The notes under the pieces were generated by a model, which saw only the letters and a program-made list of their open reading frames with translations, was not told the origin of the DNA and searched no databases. Positions 52,539-61,271 of a DNA stretch of 64,000 nucleotides are shown here, in pieces (the stretch's first letter is position 1; each line of letters starts with the position of its first letter). The position numbers were made by a program, and so were the translations under genes. This stretch comes from DASQHW01 sp963837155 (GTDB taxonomy: Bacteria; Actinomycetota; Acidimicrobiia; IMCC26256; PALSA-610), in NCBI GenBank assembly GCA_963837155.1, contig CAWIMB010000002.1:3162001-3226000 (forward strand), written 5' to 3'.

Positions 52539-53948
52539 GTGAAGCGCATCGACCATGGTTGGCGACGGGTGGGGATGTCCCTGCTCGTCTTCGCGGCCGG
52601 ACCGGCCGCGATCCTCGCCATTCCGTGGCTCCAGCGCGCGCACCTGATCGCCAATACGCCGTTCGCGCTGCTCGTCGTGCTGCTCCTTGCCTGCAGCGCC
52701 GCCAACGCGTGCGCAATCGCCCTGGAAGCGCGGGTCTCGAACACGCTTGGGCTCCACGTCCGTATGGCGACCGCGGCCCTGAGCACCGCGTGGGTTGTGT
52801 ACGCGACCGGATGGGGCCCGATTCTCGTGATCGGGTACGCCATCGGCATCGCCGACGCCCTGCGCTTGCACGGGTCGCGCGCGTGGCGGCCCGGCCTCGG
52901 ATGGAGCGCAGTCGCGATCGTCGGCGGTGAGATCACCGTCGCTCTCGGGCTTGCGCCGACCGTTGTGCGACCGGCGATCGCGCACGCCGTCGCGGGGTCG
53001 ACGTTCGTCTGCCTCGCGCTGGTAGCGCGGACCCTGGGATCGTCGGCCAAGACGGCCGAAGAGGCGACGGCCCGTATCGCGCAGGACCGCGCATACTTCC
53101 GGGATCTTGTACAGCACGCGGCAGACGTCATCGCGCTCGTCAGCCCGAATCTCCATGTCGAGTACATCAGCCCCGGGATCGAGCCTCTCGTCGGACGCTC
53201 GCCGGCATCGTGCACCGGGTTACACATCGGAGACGTGCTCGGCCACGACGCGGCCGAGGACATCGCGCGCGCCTACGACACGCTGACGTTGTCGGACTAC
53301 GTCAGCTGCGAGTGGCACCTGACGAACGAGCTGCGCGAGCAACGACGCGCGTACGCACGGCTCACACGACGCGAAGACGGGTCGCTGGTGTTGAACCTGC
53401 GGGACGTGACCGAACAGCGCGCCCTGGAAGCGCAACTGGAGCACCGGGCGAGCATCGATGCGCTCACCGGCCTCCCGAACCGGGCGGAGTTGACGCAACG
53501 GCTCTACCGCGTCGGCACGCTCGAGGACGTCACGGTGCTGTTCATCGACCTCGACGGCTTCAAGGAAGTCAACGACTCGCTCGGCCACGAAAAGGGAGAC
53601 GGTGTGCTGCGTGACGTCGCGTCGCGCATCGCGTCGTCGGTGCCGGAGGGCATCACGGTCGGACGGCTGGGCGGCGATGAGTTCCTTGCGATCATGCAAT
53701 CAGCGGACATCGCCCGGGCGACCGTCGTGGCGAAGGGGATCATCGCCGGCATCCAACACGTCGGCGCCACCCTGACGCGCTACCCGCTGAGCGCCAGCGT
53801 CGGGATCGCGACCGGAACCCGGTATGAGTCGCCCGAGCACCTCCTCTGCCGGGCCGACCAAGCGATGTACCGCGCCAAGGCCGCCGGCCCGGGCCGGACC
53901 GAGTACGCCGGACTCACGACGACAGGACCCGTGGAACTCCGACGGTGA
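52539..53948 (+). CDS. membrane-bound PAS-GGDEF diguanylate cyclase
   Basis: 469 residues from GTG 52539. Residues ~10-170 contain about six membrane segments (an uncharacterised MASE-like sensor). A PAS domain follows (~190-300; AADVIALVSPNLHVEYISPG), then a GGDEF domain with LGGDEFLAI and the IDLDGFKEVNDSLGHEKGD substrate motif. Expected to make c-di-GMP. It is next to the GGDEF-EAL gene, so a make/break pair in the same place is possible. Confidence 0.88.
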   Translation: MKRIDHGWRRVGMSLLVFAAGPAAILAIPWLQRAHLIANTPFALLVVLLLACSAANACAIALEARVSNTLGLHVRMATAALSTAWVVYATGWGPILVIGYAIGIADALRLHGSRAWRPGLGWSAVAIVGGEITVALGLAPTVVRPAIAHAVAGSTFVCLALVARTLGSSAKTAEEATARIAQDRAYFRDLVQHAADVIALVSPNLHVEYISPGIEPLVGRSPASCTGLHIGDVLGHDAAEDIARAYDTLTLSDYVSCEWHLTNELREQRRAYARLTRREDGSLVLNLRDVTEQRALEAQLEHRASIDALTGLPNRAELTQRLYRVGTLEDVTVLFIDLDGFKEVNDSLGHEKGDGVLRDVASRIASSVPEGITVGRLGGDEFLAIMQSADIARATVVAKGIIAGIQHVGATLTRYPLSASVGIATGTRYESPEHLLCRADQAMYRAKAAGPGRTEYAGLTTTGPVELRR

Positions 53949-53994
53949 CTCGACCGTCATACCGTCGTTTTGGCTCATGAGCGAAAGTAGGCCC

Positions 53995-55317
53995 ATGCGA
54001 CGGTGGACTCGAGCGGCGGCGACGATCGGGGCGGCCGCGCTGCTGGCCAACGCGTGCGGGTCGGGCACCTCGCAGAGATCTGCCCCGCCGGGCGAACCGC
54101 CGTCGGCGCCGGCGTCGGGCAAGTTCGTGCGCGCCGACCTCGAGCGTGAGCATCCCGACCTCCCGGCCCGCGATCTCGGGGCGGTCGTCGATGGCGACAC
54201 GGCCTTCGCACTCGACCTGTTCGCCTCGATCGCCGGTGACGACGGCAACGTGTTCGCCTCTCCGTACAGCATCGCGTCCGCGCTTTCGATGGCCCTTCCG
54301 GGCGCGCGGGGTGACACCGCCGCCCAAATGATCAAGGCGATGCACATCTCGGTCGCCCAAGACGAGCTGCACCGGCTTCGCAACGGCCTCGACACGACGC
54401 TCACAAAACCGGGATTTGTGCCCGAAGGTCTGGATCCGCTCCAGCTGCACATTGCCAACAGCCTTTGGGGCCAAACCGGCTACGAGTTCCGGAAGGCATT
54501 CCTCGAGCTGCTCGCGCGCAACTACGGCGCGGGTGTGCGCCTCGTCGACTACGCCGCCGACCCCGAAGCTGCACGACGGACGATCAACGAGTGGACCGCC
54601 GACGCGACCAAGCATCGCATCGTCGACCTGCTGCCGCCCGGCGTCATCAGCGCGCTCACCCGGCTCGTGCTCGTGAACGCGATCTACTTCAAGGCGGATT
54701 GGGTGAACAAGTTCGAGCTGAGCAAGACCGTGCCGAACAACTTCCGGCGCGTGGACGGCACCACGGTCTCGGTACCGACAATGCACAACAACCGCAAGTA
54801 CGACTACGCCGAAGGCGACGGCTGGCAAGCCGCGCGGCTCCCCTACGCCGGCGGCGCGTCGATGCTCGTCATCGCGCCCGATGAAGGCCGGTTCGCCGAT
54901 ATTGCTTCCCACCTCGACCCACAGTTCCTGCAATCGGTGCGAACGACGCTCCAGACGCGTGAGCTCGACCTCTCGATGCCGAAGTTCACATTCGAGTCGC
55001 GGTTCTCGCTCTCCGACGCACTCCAGAAGCTCGGCATGGTCGACGCCTTCAAGCCACCACCCGGCGACGGAACTGCCGACTTCACCGGCATCACGGCCGC
55101 CCGAGAGCTCTACGTGAAGGACGTCGTGCATCAAGCGAACGTGTCGGTCGACGAGAACGGCACCGAAGCCGCCGCCGCAACCGCAGTGATCGGCGAAACC
55201 GTGTCGGGTGCCCCCCCGGCGACCCTGCACCTCGATCACCCATTCCTGTTCCTCATCGAGAACGACGAGACCGGCGAGATCCTGTTCCTCGGACGAGTGC
55301 TCGACCCCTCTGCCTAG
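53995..55317 (+). CDS. serpin, predicted lipoprotein
   Basis: 440 residues from ATG 53995 (ATG 53977 is an alternative). Lipobox LANAC with Cys21 predicts attachment to the outer face of the membrane. The serpin fold is complete: SPYSIASALSMALPGA, LVLVNAIYFKADWVNKF, MHNNRKYDYAE, and the C-terminal HPFLFLIENDETGEILFLGR. The hinge VDENGTEAAAATAVI has the small residues needed for an inhibitory mechanism; aligned by hinge position, P1 is Val and P1' Ser, suggesting elastase-like targets. The stop overlaps that of the convergent kinase (CTAG). Confidence 0.92.
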   Translation: MRRWTRAAATIGAAALLANACGSGTSQRSAPPGEPPSAPASGKFVRADLEREHPDLPARDLGAVVDGDTAFALDLFASIAGDDGNVFASPYSIASALSMALPGARGDTAAQMIKAMHISVAQDELHRLRNGLDTTLTKPGFVPEGLDPLQLHIANSLWGQTGYEFRKAFLELLARNYGAGVRLVDYAADPEAARRTINEWTADATKHRIVDLLPPGVISALTRLVLVNAIYFKADWVNKFELSKTVPNNFRRVDGTTVSVPTMHNNRKYDYAEGDGWQAARLPYAGGASMLVIAPDEGRFADIASHLDPQFLQSVRTTLQTRELDLSMPKFTFESRFSLSDALQKLGMVDAFKPPPGDGTADFTGITAARELYVKDVVHQANVSVDENGTEAAAATAVIGETVSGAPPATLHLDHPFLFLIENDETGEILFLGRVLDPSA

Positions 55318-56258
55318 TCAAGATCGAGTTGGGCGAACCGCTCGGCGAGCTCTTCGATCCAGTCTTCCTTGGTGCCGCCACCGGGAAGTCCGACGGCAGC
55401 TTCGGTGCGCCAGAGCGCGTCACCGAGAACGGTTCGGACGTGCCACGCCATCACGCGCCGGGCGTCGACCTTGCGGCGCGTGATCCGCTCGTATTCGTCG
55501 GTGACAAGCGAGAACAGTTCCAACGTGGCCTCTTGCGCGGGCAGATATCGGAAGTCGTAGTGGAAATCGCCGTAGGCAGACGTTTCCACGTCCAACACGA
55601 CGCGGACCGTTTCGGTGTCATCAACGATGACGTTGAACCCGTGGAAGTCACCGTGAAGCAGCACGCGCTCCCCCGGCGAGGTAAGTAAATCGTCGGTCCA
55701 GTTGCACCAACGGTCCACGAGTGCACGTTGGCGAGCTTCGAGCATCGGAAGGAATCCTTCGCGCAAGTCGTCAGTCGTGGCTTGCGGCGTGGGTTCGGGA
55801 AGTTGGATACCGGCCTTGGTCACGGTTTCGTAGGTCGAGCGGTCATGGAATCTCGCGAGCACATCTGCGAACGCCGTCGCCAGGCGCCGCTTCTGCGCCG
55901 GCGAGTACGCGGCGATTGCTTCAATCGTCACCGGGGAACCCGCAACGAAGTGACACACCAACAGCACGGGATCCGAGGAGAAGGCGTGCGTCGGCGTCAC
56001 CGGCGGACCGCCCTCGACGGTGGCAAGGGTGCGGAGGAGCTGAATCTCGTGTTCGAGCCGGTCGGCCGCCGGTTGCGACCATGCAAACTTCACGACCCAC
56101 TCCGCACCGGCGAACGCGGTGCTGCGCGACCAGAACGGATCGCCGGTGTCCTCCCAGGTGTCCTGCAAGACGATCGGAAGCCGTGCGATCTCGGGACACA
56201 CTTCGACCAAGGCGTTACGCACTGCGTCGACCGACCGCTCAGGCAACCACCTACTCAT
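55314..56258 (-). CDS. aminoglycoside phosphotransferase (APH)-fold protein
   Basis: 314 residues from ATG 56258. The catalytic loop is LLHGDFHGFNVIV (Asp and Asn), and the Mg-binding segment is VVLDVETSAYGDFHYDFRYL. LVCHFVAGSPVT covers the ATP hinge region. Similar proteins act on varied small hydroxylated molecules; a resistance role is not implied. A phosphotransferase of a different subgroup lies at 5863-6963. Confidence 0.83.
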   Translation of the reverse strand: MSRWLPERSVDAVRNALVEVCPEIARLPIVLQDTWEDTGDPFWSRSTAFAGAEWVVKFAWSQPAADRLEHEIQLLRTLATVEGGPPVTPTHAFSSDPVLLVCHFVAGSPVTIEAIAAYSPAQKRRLATAFADVLARFHDRSTYETVTKAGIQLPEPTPQATTDDLREGFLPMLEARQRALVDRWCNWTDDLLTSPGERVLLHGDFHGFNVIVDDTETVRVVLDVETSAYGDFHYDFRYLPAQEATLELFSLVTDEYERITRRKVDARRVMAWHVRTVLGDALWRTEAAVGLPGGGTKEDWIEELAERFAQLDLD

Positions 56259-56283
56259 GGCGTGCCACGATCGAAGCCGAGTG

Positions 56284-56544
56284 CTACGAGGGAACCGACG
56301 CGACGAGGGGCCTCGCACGCATCGCGGCGCGCTCCCCCGGCGTCGTCTCGGCCCACATGCCGAGAAGTCCGGGCCGAGCTACCGCGTGCTCGAGACATTC
56401 GACCCGCACGGGGCACGTCGCGCAGATGTGCTTTCCGCGTTTCATATCCTCGTGACCGGCCGAGAACCACCAGTCGGTGGGATACTTGCGACACGCGCTG
56501 TCGGCAAGCCAGCTGGCTCGATCGAACTTGTTCGTCACGGGCAT
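56284..56544 (-). CDS. WhiB family Fe-S regulator, divergent form
   Basis: 86 residues from ATG 56544 (GTG 56571 possible). Four cysteines for a [4Fe-4S] cluster: Cys18, Cys41, Cys44 and Cys50 (CATCPVRVEC). The usual GVWGG turn is GMWAE at residues 62-66, and the basic C terminus is short. Regulates transcription with the primary sigma factor. Changed turn and lack of AT-hook suggest a WhiB1/4-like or specialised type; its target is unknown. Confidence 0.88.
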   Translation of the reverse strand: MPVTNKFDRASWLADSACRKYPTDWWFSAGHEDMKRGKHICATCPVRVECLEHAVARPGLLGMWAETTPGERAAMRARPLVASVPS

Positions 56545-56682
56545 TGAGTCGTAGCGATAAATGTGCCGCACGTTGCAGCCTGTTCGCCGGAGTCGCCGCG
56601 CGATTGCGCGATCCGTTATCTCGTTAGTGCGACACTAGCATGCAGTTACTGGAAACAGATTGCTATAGTCGAGCACTGTGAG

Positions 56683-56755
56683 TGGGCGTTGGCGGGCTCG
56701 AACCACCGACCTCCTCCTTGTAAGGGAGGCGCTCTCCCAACTGAGCTAAACGCCC
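56683..56755 (-). tRNA. tRNA-Val (anticodon TAC)
   Basis: 73 bases, read on the minus strand. Acceptor GGGCGTT pairs with AACGCCC, discriminator A. D-arm includes TAGCTCAGTTGGGAGAGC; the anticodon stem CCTCC/GGAGG holds the loop CTTACAA with anticodon TAC; the T-arm ends GGTTCGAGCC. The 3' CCA is not encoded. Reads GTA and related Val codons. Confidence 0.95.
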
Positions 56756-56833
56756 TCGGGCGCCAAGGGTACCGGCCGCCCCCGCCCGCAAAAACGGGTT
56801 GAGGGCCGGTGCGATCCGGCCGACAACCCCGGG

Positions 56834-57379
56834 ATGCAACCTCTTTCGACGCCGCGGACGTCCCACTCGGGCACGACGACGGCCGCGGCCGTCATCCACC
56901 TCGTGCTCGTCAGCGTCGGGGCGATCGTCTTCCTGTTGCTGCTCGTGTTGGTCGGACTGCTCGGTCACTCCGTCGCGAACTCGAGCGACGCGCACAACAC
57001 GGTGAACGGCATCCTGCTCTTCGTGTTCTTCGTGGCCGCCGTCTTCTGCGGGGTCGGGATCTGGCTCGGCGTCATGCTCCTCCGCAGACGCGACTGGGCC
57101 CGATGGACGCTCATCGTGCTGTACGGGCTTGCCGGGCTCTCGCAAGTCGCCAGCATTGCCCGCAACCGGGGAACGGGCGTGATCTCGCTGGCCATCGACA
57201 TCGCGGTCCTCGTGCTGCTCCTGCATCCCGCGACCGCGCGCGACTGCTCGTCGAGGGCGCACGCGGTGCCGGCGCAGCTTCCCCATCCGCCCGGGTGGTA
57301 TCCCGACCCGCAGAACCCCACCGCAAACCGTTACTGGGATGGCACCGGCTGGACCCAGCACGCCGCGCCGCGCCAGTAG
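56834..57379 (+). CDS. membrane protein with C-terminal DUF2510 domain
   Basis: 181 residues from ATG 56834. Three to four membrane segments (VIHLVLVSVGAIVFLLLLVLV, GILLFVFFVAAVFCGVGIW, ...WTLIVLYGLAGLSQ). The last ~30 residues are a DUF2510 module, PGWYPDPQNPTANRYWDGTGW, widespread in actinobacterial membrane proteins and of unknown function. Convergent with the disulfide reductase, 1 base apart. Confidence 0.87.
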   Translation: MQPLSTPRTSHSGTTTAAAVIHLVLVSVGAIVFLLLLVLVGLLGHSVANSSDAHNTVNGILLFVFFVAAVFCGVGIWLGVMLLRRRDWARWTLIVLYGLAGLSQVASIARNRGTGVISLAIDIAVLVLLLHPATARDCSSRAHAVPAQLPHPPGWYPDPQNPTANRYWDGTGWTQHAAPRQ

Positions 57380-57380
57380 C

Positions 57381-58754
57381 TCACGACGCGCGCGCGGGCC
57401 GCGCCTCGCGGCCGCCGACCTCCCAGAAGAACTGGCCCGCGGCCTGACGGATCGCCATCGACCACGACGGATACGCGTGCACGGTCTGCGCGAGCCGTCC
57501 GGTCAGCATGTGGGTGCGCATCGCGAGCGCGATCTCGTTGATCATCTCCCCGGCCGGCGGTGCGACGATCGTCGCGCCGAGCACCTGGCCGCCCGCGAGC
57601 CCGCGTAACACCTTGCGCGGCCCGGCGACGATCTTGATGAACCCGTCGGTCTCGCCCGACGCGACCGCGCGGTCGACTTCGGTCATCGGCAAGTACGCGA
57701 CCTGTCCGCCGTGCGCGGCGGCCTCGACCTCGGTCATGCCGACGTGCGCGACCTCGGGATCGGTGAATGTTGCCCACGGAATGGCATCGATCGTGAACTT
57801 CTTCGGCAGCGGCGAGCGCGACACCGCATTCGCAGCCGCGACCCGACCCATCTGATCAGCGGCGTGGGTGAACGGCAGCTTGCCGGTGACGTCACCGACC
57901 GCGTACATACCCTCCGCCGTCGTGCGCAGCGATTCGTCGGTCGTGATGTAGCCCCGTTCGTCGAGCTCGACGCCCGCCCGGTCGAGACCGAAACCCTGCG
58001 TCACCGGCTTGCGGCCGACCGCTACGAGGATGCGGTCGCCATCGACGACGCGGCCGCCTTCGAGATGGAGCCACAACCCGCCGCTGCCGTTCGACTCGAC
58101 GCGCTCGGCCTTGCACCCGACGGCCACTTCGATGCCTTCGCGCGCGAGCACCGTCGTGATGACTTCCGACGCCTCGGGCTCCTCGCGTCCCAGCACGCGC
58201 GACATTCCCTCGACAACCGTCACGCGCGAACCGAGCCGGCTGAAGGCCTGCGCGAGCTCACAGCCGATCGGGCCGCCGCCGAGGACGACAAGACGTGACG
58301 GCAAGGTCTCGAGGTCGAACACGTTCTCGTTGGTGAGCGGCGCGAAGTCGCTCAGTCCGGGGATCGGCGGAACCACCGGGCCCGATCCGGTCGCGACAAT
58401 CACGCGGTTCGGTGAGATGCGACGACCGTCGACATCGAGCACGCGGGGGCCCGTGAACTCGGCACGCGCGTGCAACGTGTCGATGCCTTCCTTCTTCAGC
58501 TGCTCGGCATCCTCGGTCCGCTCGATCGTCGCAATCGCGTGATGCACCTGTTTGATCGCGTCGCCGAAGCTCGTACCTTTCGCCGCCGCCGCGATCAGCG
58601 CCTTCGACGGCACACAACCGGTATGTGTGCAGTCGCCGCCGAGCGGCCCGGCGTGCACCAGCAACGTGCGCGCTTTGCGCCGTACTGCCTCGCGCGCGGC
58701 CGCAAGCCCGCCGGCACCGCCACCGATGACCACGACGTCGTACTCGCCGTTCAT
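57381..58754 (-). CDS. FAD-dependent pyridine nucleotide-disulfide oxidoreductase (MerA/Lpd-like)
   Basis: 457 residues from ATG 58754. FAD-binding VVIGGGAGGLAAA, redox-active CTHTGC (x-x-x-x between Cys), NAD-binding VVLGGGPIGCELAQAFSRLGSRVTVVE and the second FAD motif MYAVGDVTGKLPFTHAA are complete. The C-terminal signature HAYPSWSMAIR lacks the Glu of lipoamide dehydrogenases, so it is neither a typical Lpd nor a mercury reductase (no N-terminal metal domain). Candidate mycothione or other disulfide reductase. Divergent from plsY by 32 bases. Confidence 0.87.
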   Translation of the reverse strand: MNGEYDVVVIGGGAGGLAAAREAVRRKARTLLVHAGPLGGDCTHTGCVPSKALIAAAAKGTSFGDAIKQVHHAIATIERTEDAEQLKKEGIDTLHARAEFTGPRVLDVDGRRISPNRVIVATGSGPVVPPIPGLSDFAPLTNENVFDLETLPSRLVVLGGGPIGCELAQAFSRLGSRVTVVEGMSRVLGREEPEASEVITTVLAREGIEVAVGCKAERVESNGSGGLWLHLEGGRVVDGDRILVAVGRKPVTQGFGLDRAGVELDERGYITTDESLRTTAEGMYAVGDVTGKLPFTHAADQMGRVAAANAVSRSPLPKKFTIDAIPWATFTDPEVAHVGMTEVEAAAHGGQVAYLPMTEVDRAVASGETDGFIKIVAGPRKVLRGLAGGQVLGATIVAPPAGEMINEIALAMRTHMLTGRLAQTVHAYPSWSMAIRQAAGQFFWEVGGREARPARAS

Positions 58755-58786
58755 GCGTCCTCCCCGTTGGGGCATGATCTGGGCCG

Positions 58787-59398
58787 GTGGTCAAGCCTCT
58801 CACGCGCACTGTCGGCACAGCCGCGCTCGGATACTTGTTCGGCACGCTCCCGTCCGCGGATGTTGCGACACGCCTCGCGACCGGCGGCACGGTGGATCTC
58901 CGAACCGCCGGATCGGGCAATCCGGGCGCCACCAACGCCTCGGCGGTGCTCGGGAAACGCTGGGGTTACGCAGTGCTCGCAGCCGACATCGCCAAGGGCG
59001 CGTTGGCGTGCACCGCGGGCCGCATGCTCGCGGGCGACAACGGCCCGCACATCGCCGGGACGGCGTCTGTCATCGGTCACTGCTTTCCCGTGTGGAACGG
59101 CTTCCGGGGCGGCAAGGGTGTGGCGTGCAGCGTCGGGCAGTGCGCGATGACGTTCCCCGCGTACTTCCCGATCGATCTCGGTGTCGCGGCGTTGACCGCG
59201 GCCGGACCGTGGCGACAACGCGCCCTGACCGCGACTGCCGTGGCGTCGGCCGCGTGGGTCGCCGGCGGCGTCGTCTGGTGGCGACGAGGCTGGAACAATC
59301 TCTGGGGGCCGCCCACGACGGGGGCGCTCCCGCTGTCGGCCGCGGCGAGCAGCGCGGTCATCCTCTACAAGTTCGCGAGCGCTCGGAGGCCGGCGTGA
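58787..59398 (+). CDS. plsY: glycerol-3-phosphate acyltransferase PlsY
   Basis: 203 residues from GTG 58787. Membrane enzyme using acyl-phosphate to acylate glycerol-3-phosphate, the first step of phospholipid synthesis. Signatures: SGNPGATNAS, and GHCFPVWNGFRGGKGVAC (motif 2 with GGKG). About five membrane segments. Its stop overlaps the start of degV (GTGA). No plsX neighbour is visible. Confidence 0.93.
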   Translation: MVKPLTRTVGTAALGYLFGTLPSADVATRLATGGTVDLRTAGSGNPGATNASAVLGKRWGYAVLAADIAKGALACTAGRMLAGDNGPHIAGTASVIGHCFPVWNGFRGGKGVACSVGQCAMTFPAYFPIDLGVAALTAAGPWRQRALTATAVASAAWVAGGVVWWRRGWNNLWGPPTTGALPLSAAASSAVILYKFASARRPA

Positions 59399-60234
59399 TC
59401 GGCGTGTGCACGGACTCGAACTCCCAGTTGCCTGCTGCCGTCGCCCGCGAGCTCGGGATCGAGGTCGTACCACTTTCGATCACGATCGACGGTGTCGACT
59501 ACCTCGAGGGTGTCGATCTCGACGCGGACAGCTTCTATGCGCTCTTCGACGGCGACGGCCGTCCCGAGGTCAGCACGGCCGCGCCCGCTCCCGGGCGGTT
59601 CCTGGTCGCATACGCACAACTCGTCGCGCGCGGCGCCACCGCGATCGTTTCCGTGCACATCGGCGGTGCGATTTCCGCGACATGCAACGCGGCGTCGATC
59701 GCCGCGCGGGAGGCCGCAGTACCCGTTCACGTCGTGGACACTCGCGCCGCTTCCTTCGTCGTCGCGTGCGCAACGATGGAGGCCGTGCGCGCCGTCGCCG
59801 GCGGCGGCTCGATCGACGATGCCGTCACGCGCGCGACACACACTGCCGACTCCGCGGGCAACGCGTTCTGCGTGAACGCGTTGGACCTCGCTCGGCGGGG
59901 CGGCCGGCTGGCGCCCGACGTCGAGGACGATCCCGGTGACCGCGTTCCAGTGCTCAGCCTGCGCGGCGGCGAGATGAAGCAGATCGGCGACGCCGCGACC
60001 GTCGACGAGGCCGTGACGCTGATGCGCGCGGAGATTCTGGGCGACGCGGCGCAACGGCGGGTCGCCGTCGGCGTTTCCGACAAGACGTCGTTCCCGATCG
60101 GCGACGCGCTCGCCGCCGCACTCGAAGGCGCGCCAGGAATTGCCGATGTGATGCGGTATCGCGTTGGGCCGTCGGTCGGCATACACACTGGGCCCGGCAC
60201 GGCCGGCGCCGTCTACTACGAGCTGTCGGACTGA
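59395..60234 (+). CDS. DegV family fatty-acid-binding protein
   Basis: 279 residues from GTG 59395, with CGGAGG 8 bases upstream. VCTDSNSQLP binds the phosphate end; IEVVPLSITIDG, TAAPAPGRF, the Ser/Thr contact VSVHIGGAISATCNAA, HVVDTRAA and the C-terminal VGPSVGIHTGPGTAG match DegV (FakB-like) proteins that bind fatty acids for kinase FakA. FakA itself is not in the window. Coupled to plsY by overlap, so both act in lipid synthesis. Confidence 0.92.
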   Translation: MIGVCTDSNSQLPAAVARELGIEVVPLSITIDGVDYLEGVDLDADSFYALFDGDGRPEVSTAAPAPGRFLVAYAQLVARGATAIVSVHIGGAISATCNAASIAAREAAVPVHVVDTRAASFVVACATMEAVRAVAGGGSIDDAVTRATHTADSAGNAFCVNALDLARRGGRLAPDVEDDPGDRVPVLSLRGGEMKQIGDAATVDEAVTLMRAEILGDAAQRRVAVGVSDKTSFPIGDALAAALEGAPGIADVMRYRVGPSVGIHTGPGTAGAVYYELSD

Positions 60235-60662
60235 AGGTCTTCCTCCGAACAGACGTCGATCCCCGCCGACCGCAACGCCGCCGCGGTCACGCCTTCGCCG
60301 TCACGCAACGTGCGGCTGAACGTACCGTCGTACACCCGCGCCGATCCGCAGGACGGGCTGCGCGCCTTGAGGACCGCCCGCCGGGCACCAACCGCACGGG
60401 CGAGCTGCACCGCAACGGCCGCCCCGCGTTCGTACGCGTCGGTCACATCCTCGCCGTTTCCGGTCACCACCCGGTCGCCGCGGCGCTCGGCGGCGGGCCG
60501 GGGCGTCGCGAGGCCGCCGCATACTTCGGGACACACAGGGACGAGGCGATGGCTCTCGGCGAGCGCTGCCACCGCGGCCCGGCGGGAATGGCCGCCCTCG
60601 TGGTTGCAGCACGTGCCGAGCAGGCACGCCGACACGAGCAGGGCAGGAGGTTCTTGCGACAC
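60216..60662 (-). CDS. DUF523 family protein
   Basis: ~148 residues. ALLVSACLLGTCCNHEGGHS is the DUF523 Cys/His start, followed by LVPVCPEVCGGLATPRP and AVLKARSPSCGSARVYDGTF. GTG 60662 was taken; the domain begins almost at once, so GTG 60635 is a shorter alternative. The start lies within palindrome copy B (60648-60700). It overlaps the 3' end of degV by 19 bases. Probably binds a metal through its cysteines. Confidence 0.78.
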   Translation of the reverse strand: MSQEPPALLVSACLLGTCCNHEGGHSRRAAVAALAESHRLVPVCPEVCGGLATPRPAAERRGDRVVTGNGEDVTDAYERGAAVAVQLARAVGARRAVLKARSPSCGSARVYDGTFSRTLRDGEGVTAAALRSAGIDVCSEEDLQSDSS

Positions 60663-60700
60663 AGCACGACCAATATGGTCGCCCCACGTCGCCAAAACCA
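60648..60700 (-). repeat. 53-bp imperfect palindrome, copy B
   Basis: Second copy of the element at 3716-3768, inverted, 42 of 53 bases identical. It keeps the outer stem, the G-A mismatch at positions 8/46 and the inner CGACC/GGTCG stem. Several changed positions remain paired by G-T or Watson-Crick pairs. It covers the start region of DUF523, whose GTG falls at element positions 39-41. Confidence 0.7.
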
Positions 60701-60809
60701 GAGGCTCTGCCCGCCGGCGGGCCGGGACTCGCATGTCGAACACCGGGGGGAAACGGCTCGACTCTTCGTTGTCCCGGCCCGCGCTTCGTGGCAGGCAGAC
60801 CTTCCAAGC

Positions 60810-61133
60810 TCAGGCTGACTGAGCCTCTTGCTCTTCCGGACGCACCTTCGGTGGCCGGCCGCGCTTGCGCTTCTGGGCGACGATCTTGCCGTTCACGAAC
60901 AGCTCGCCACCCCACACGCCCCACGGCTCGCGCCGCAGCATCGCCGCCTCGAGGCACTCCTCCTTGACCGGGCACTCCAGGCAGAACGACTTGGCCGCGG
61001 CGATGTCGTCGAGCTGCTCGGAGAAGAACAGCTCGGTCATCGAACCCGTGCCGTCGTTGCAGCGCGCGAGATCCTGCCAGTCCGGCTCCCGGACCAACTC
61101 GTTTTCCGTCTCGTATGACTGGATGGCGAACAT
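60810..61133 (-). CDS. whiB7: WhiB7-like Fe-S transcription factor
   Basis: 107 residues from ATG 61133 (GGGGAG 8 bases upstream; GTG 61142 possible). [4Fe-4S] ligands Cys25, Cys51, Cys54, Cys60 (CLECPVKEEC); the sigma-factor-contact turn GVWGG (72-76) sits in EPWGVWGGELF; the C-terminal AT-hook is RKRGRPPK (89-96). An AT-hook after KR is the defining trait of WhiB7/WblC, which turns on intrinsic antibiotic-resistance genes. A long leader with a uORF and terminator precedes it. Confidence 0.85.
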   Translation of the reverse strand: MFAIQSYETENELVREPDWQDLARCNDGTGSMTELFFSEQLDDIAAAKSFCLECPVKEECLEAAMLRREPWGVWGGELFVNGKIVAQKRKRGRPPKVRPEEQEAQSA

Positions 61134-61221
61134 CGCCCTCACTCCCCGTCTTCACCGTGTCTTCGTCGTCGTGTCGTGTGTCGATCCAGTTGCTGTTGTT
61201 TCGGGGCCAGACAAAGAGAAA

Positions 61222-61245
61222 GGCCGCCGGGTTGCCCCGACGGCC
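61222..61245 (-). terminator. intrinsic terminator in the whiB7-like leader (attenuator)
   Basis: On the minus strand: a 10-bp stem (61245-61236 with 61231-61222) including one U-G wobble, a GCAA loop, and the tail TTTCTCTTTG. It lies ~89 bases upstream of the whiB7-like start. Its 5' arm (CGTCGGGGC) is complementary over nine bases to GCCCCGACG in the preceding uORF (61294-61302), so an alternative antiterminator helix can form. Confidence 0.75.
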
Positions 61246-61271
61246 TGGAGAGGACTCCCTGGTAGCTGTTG

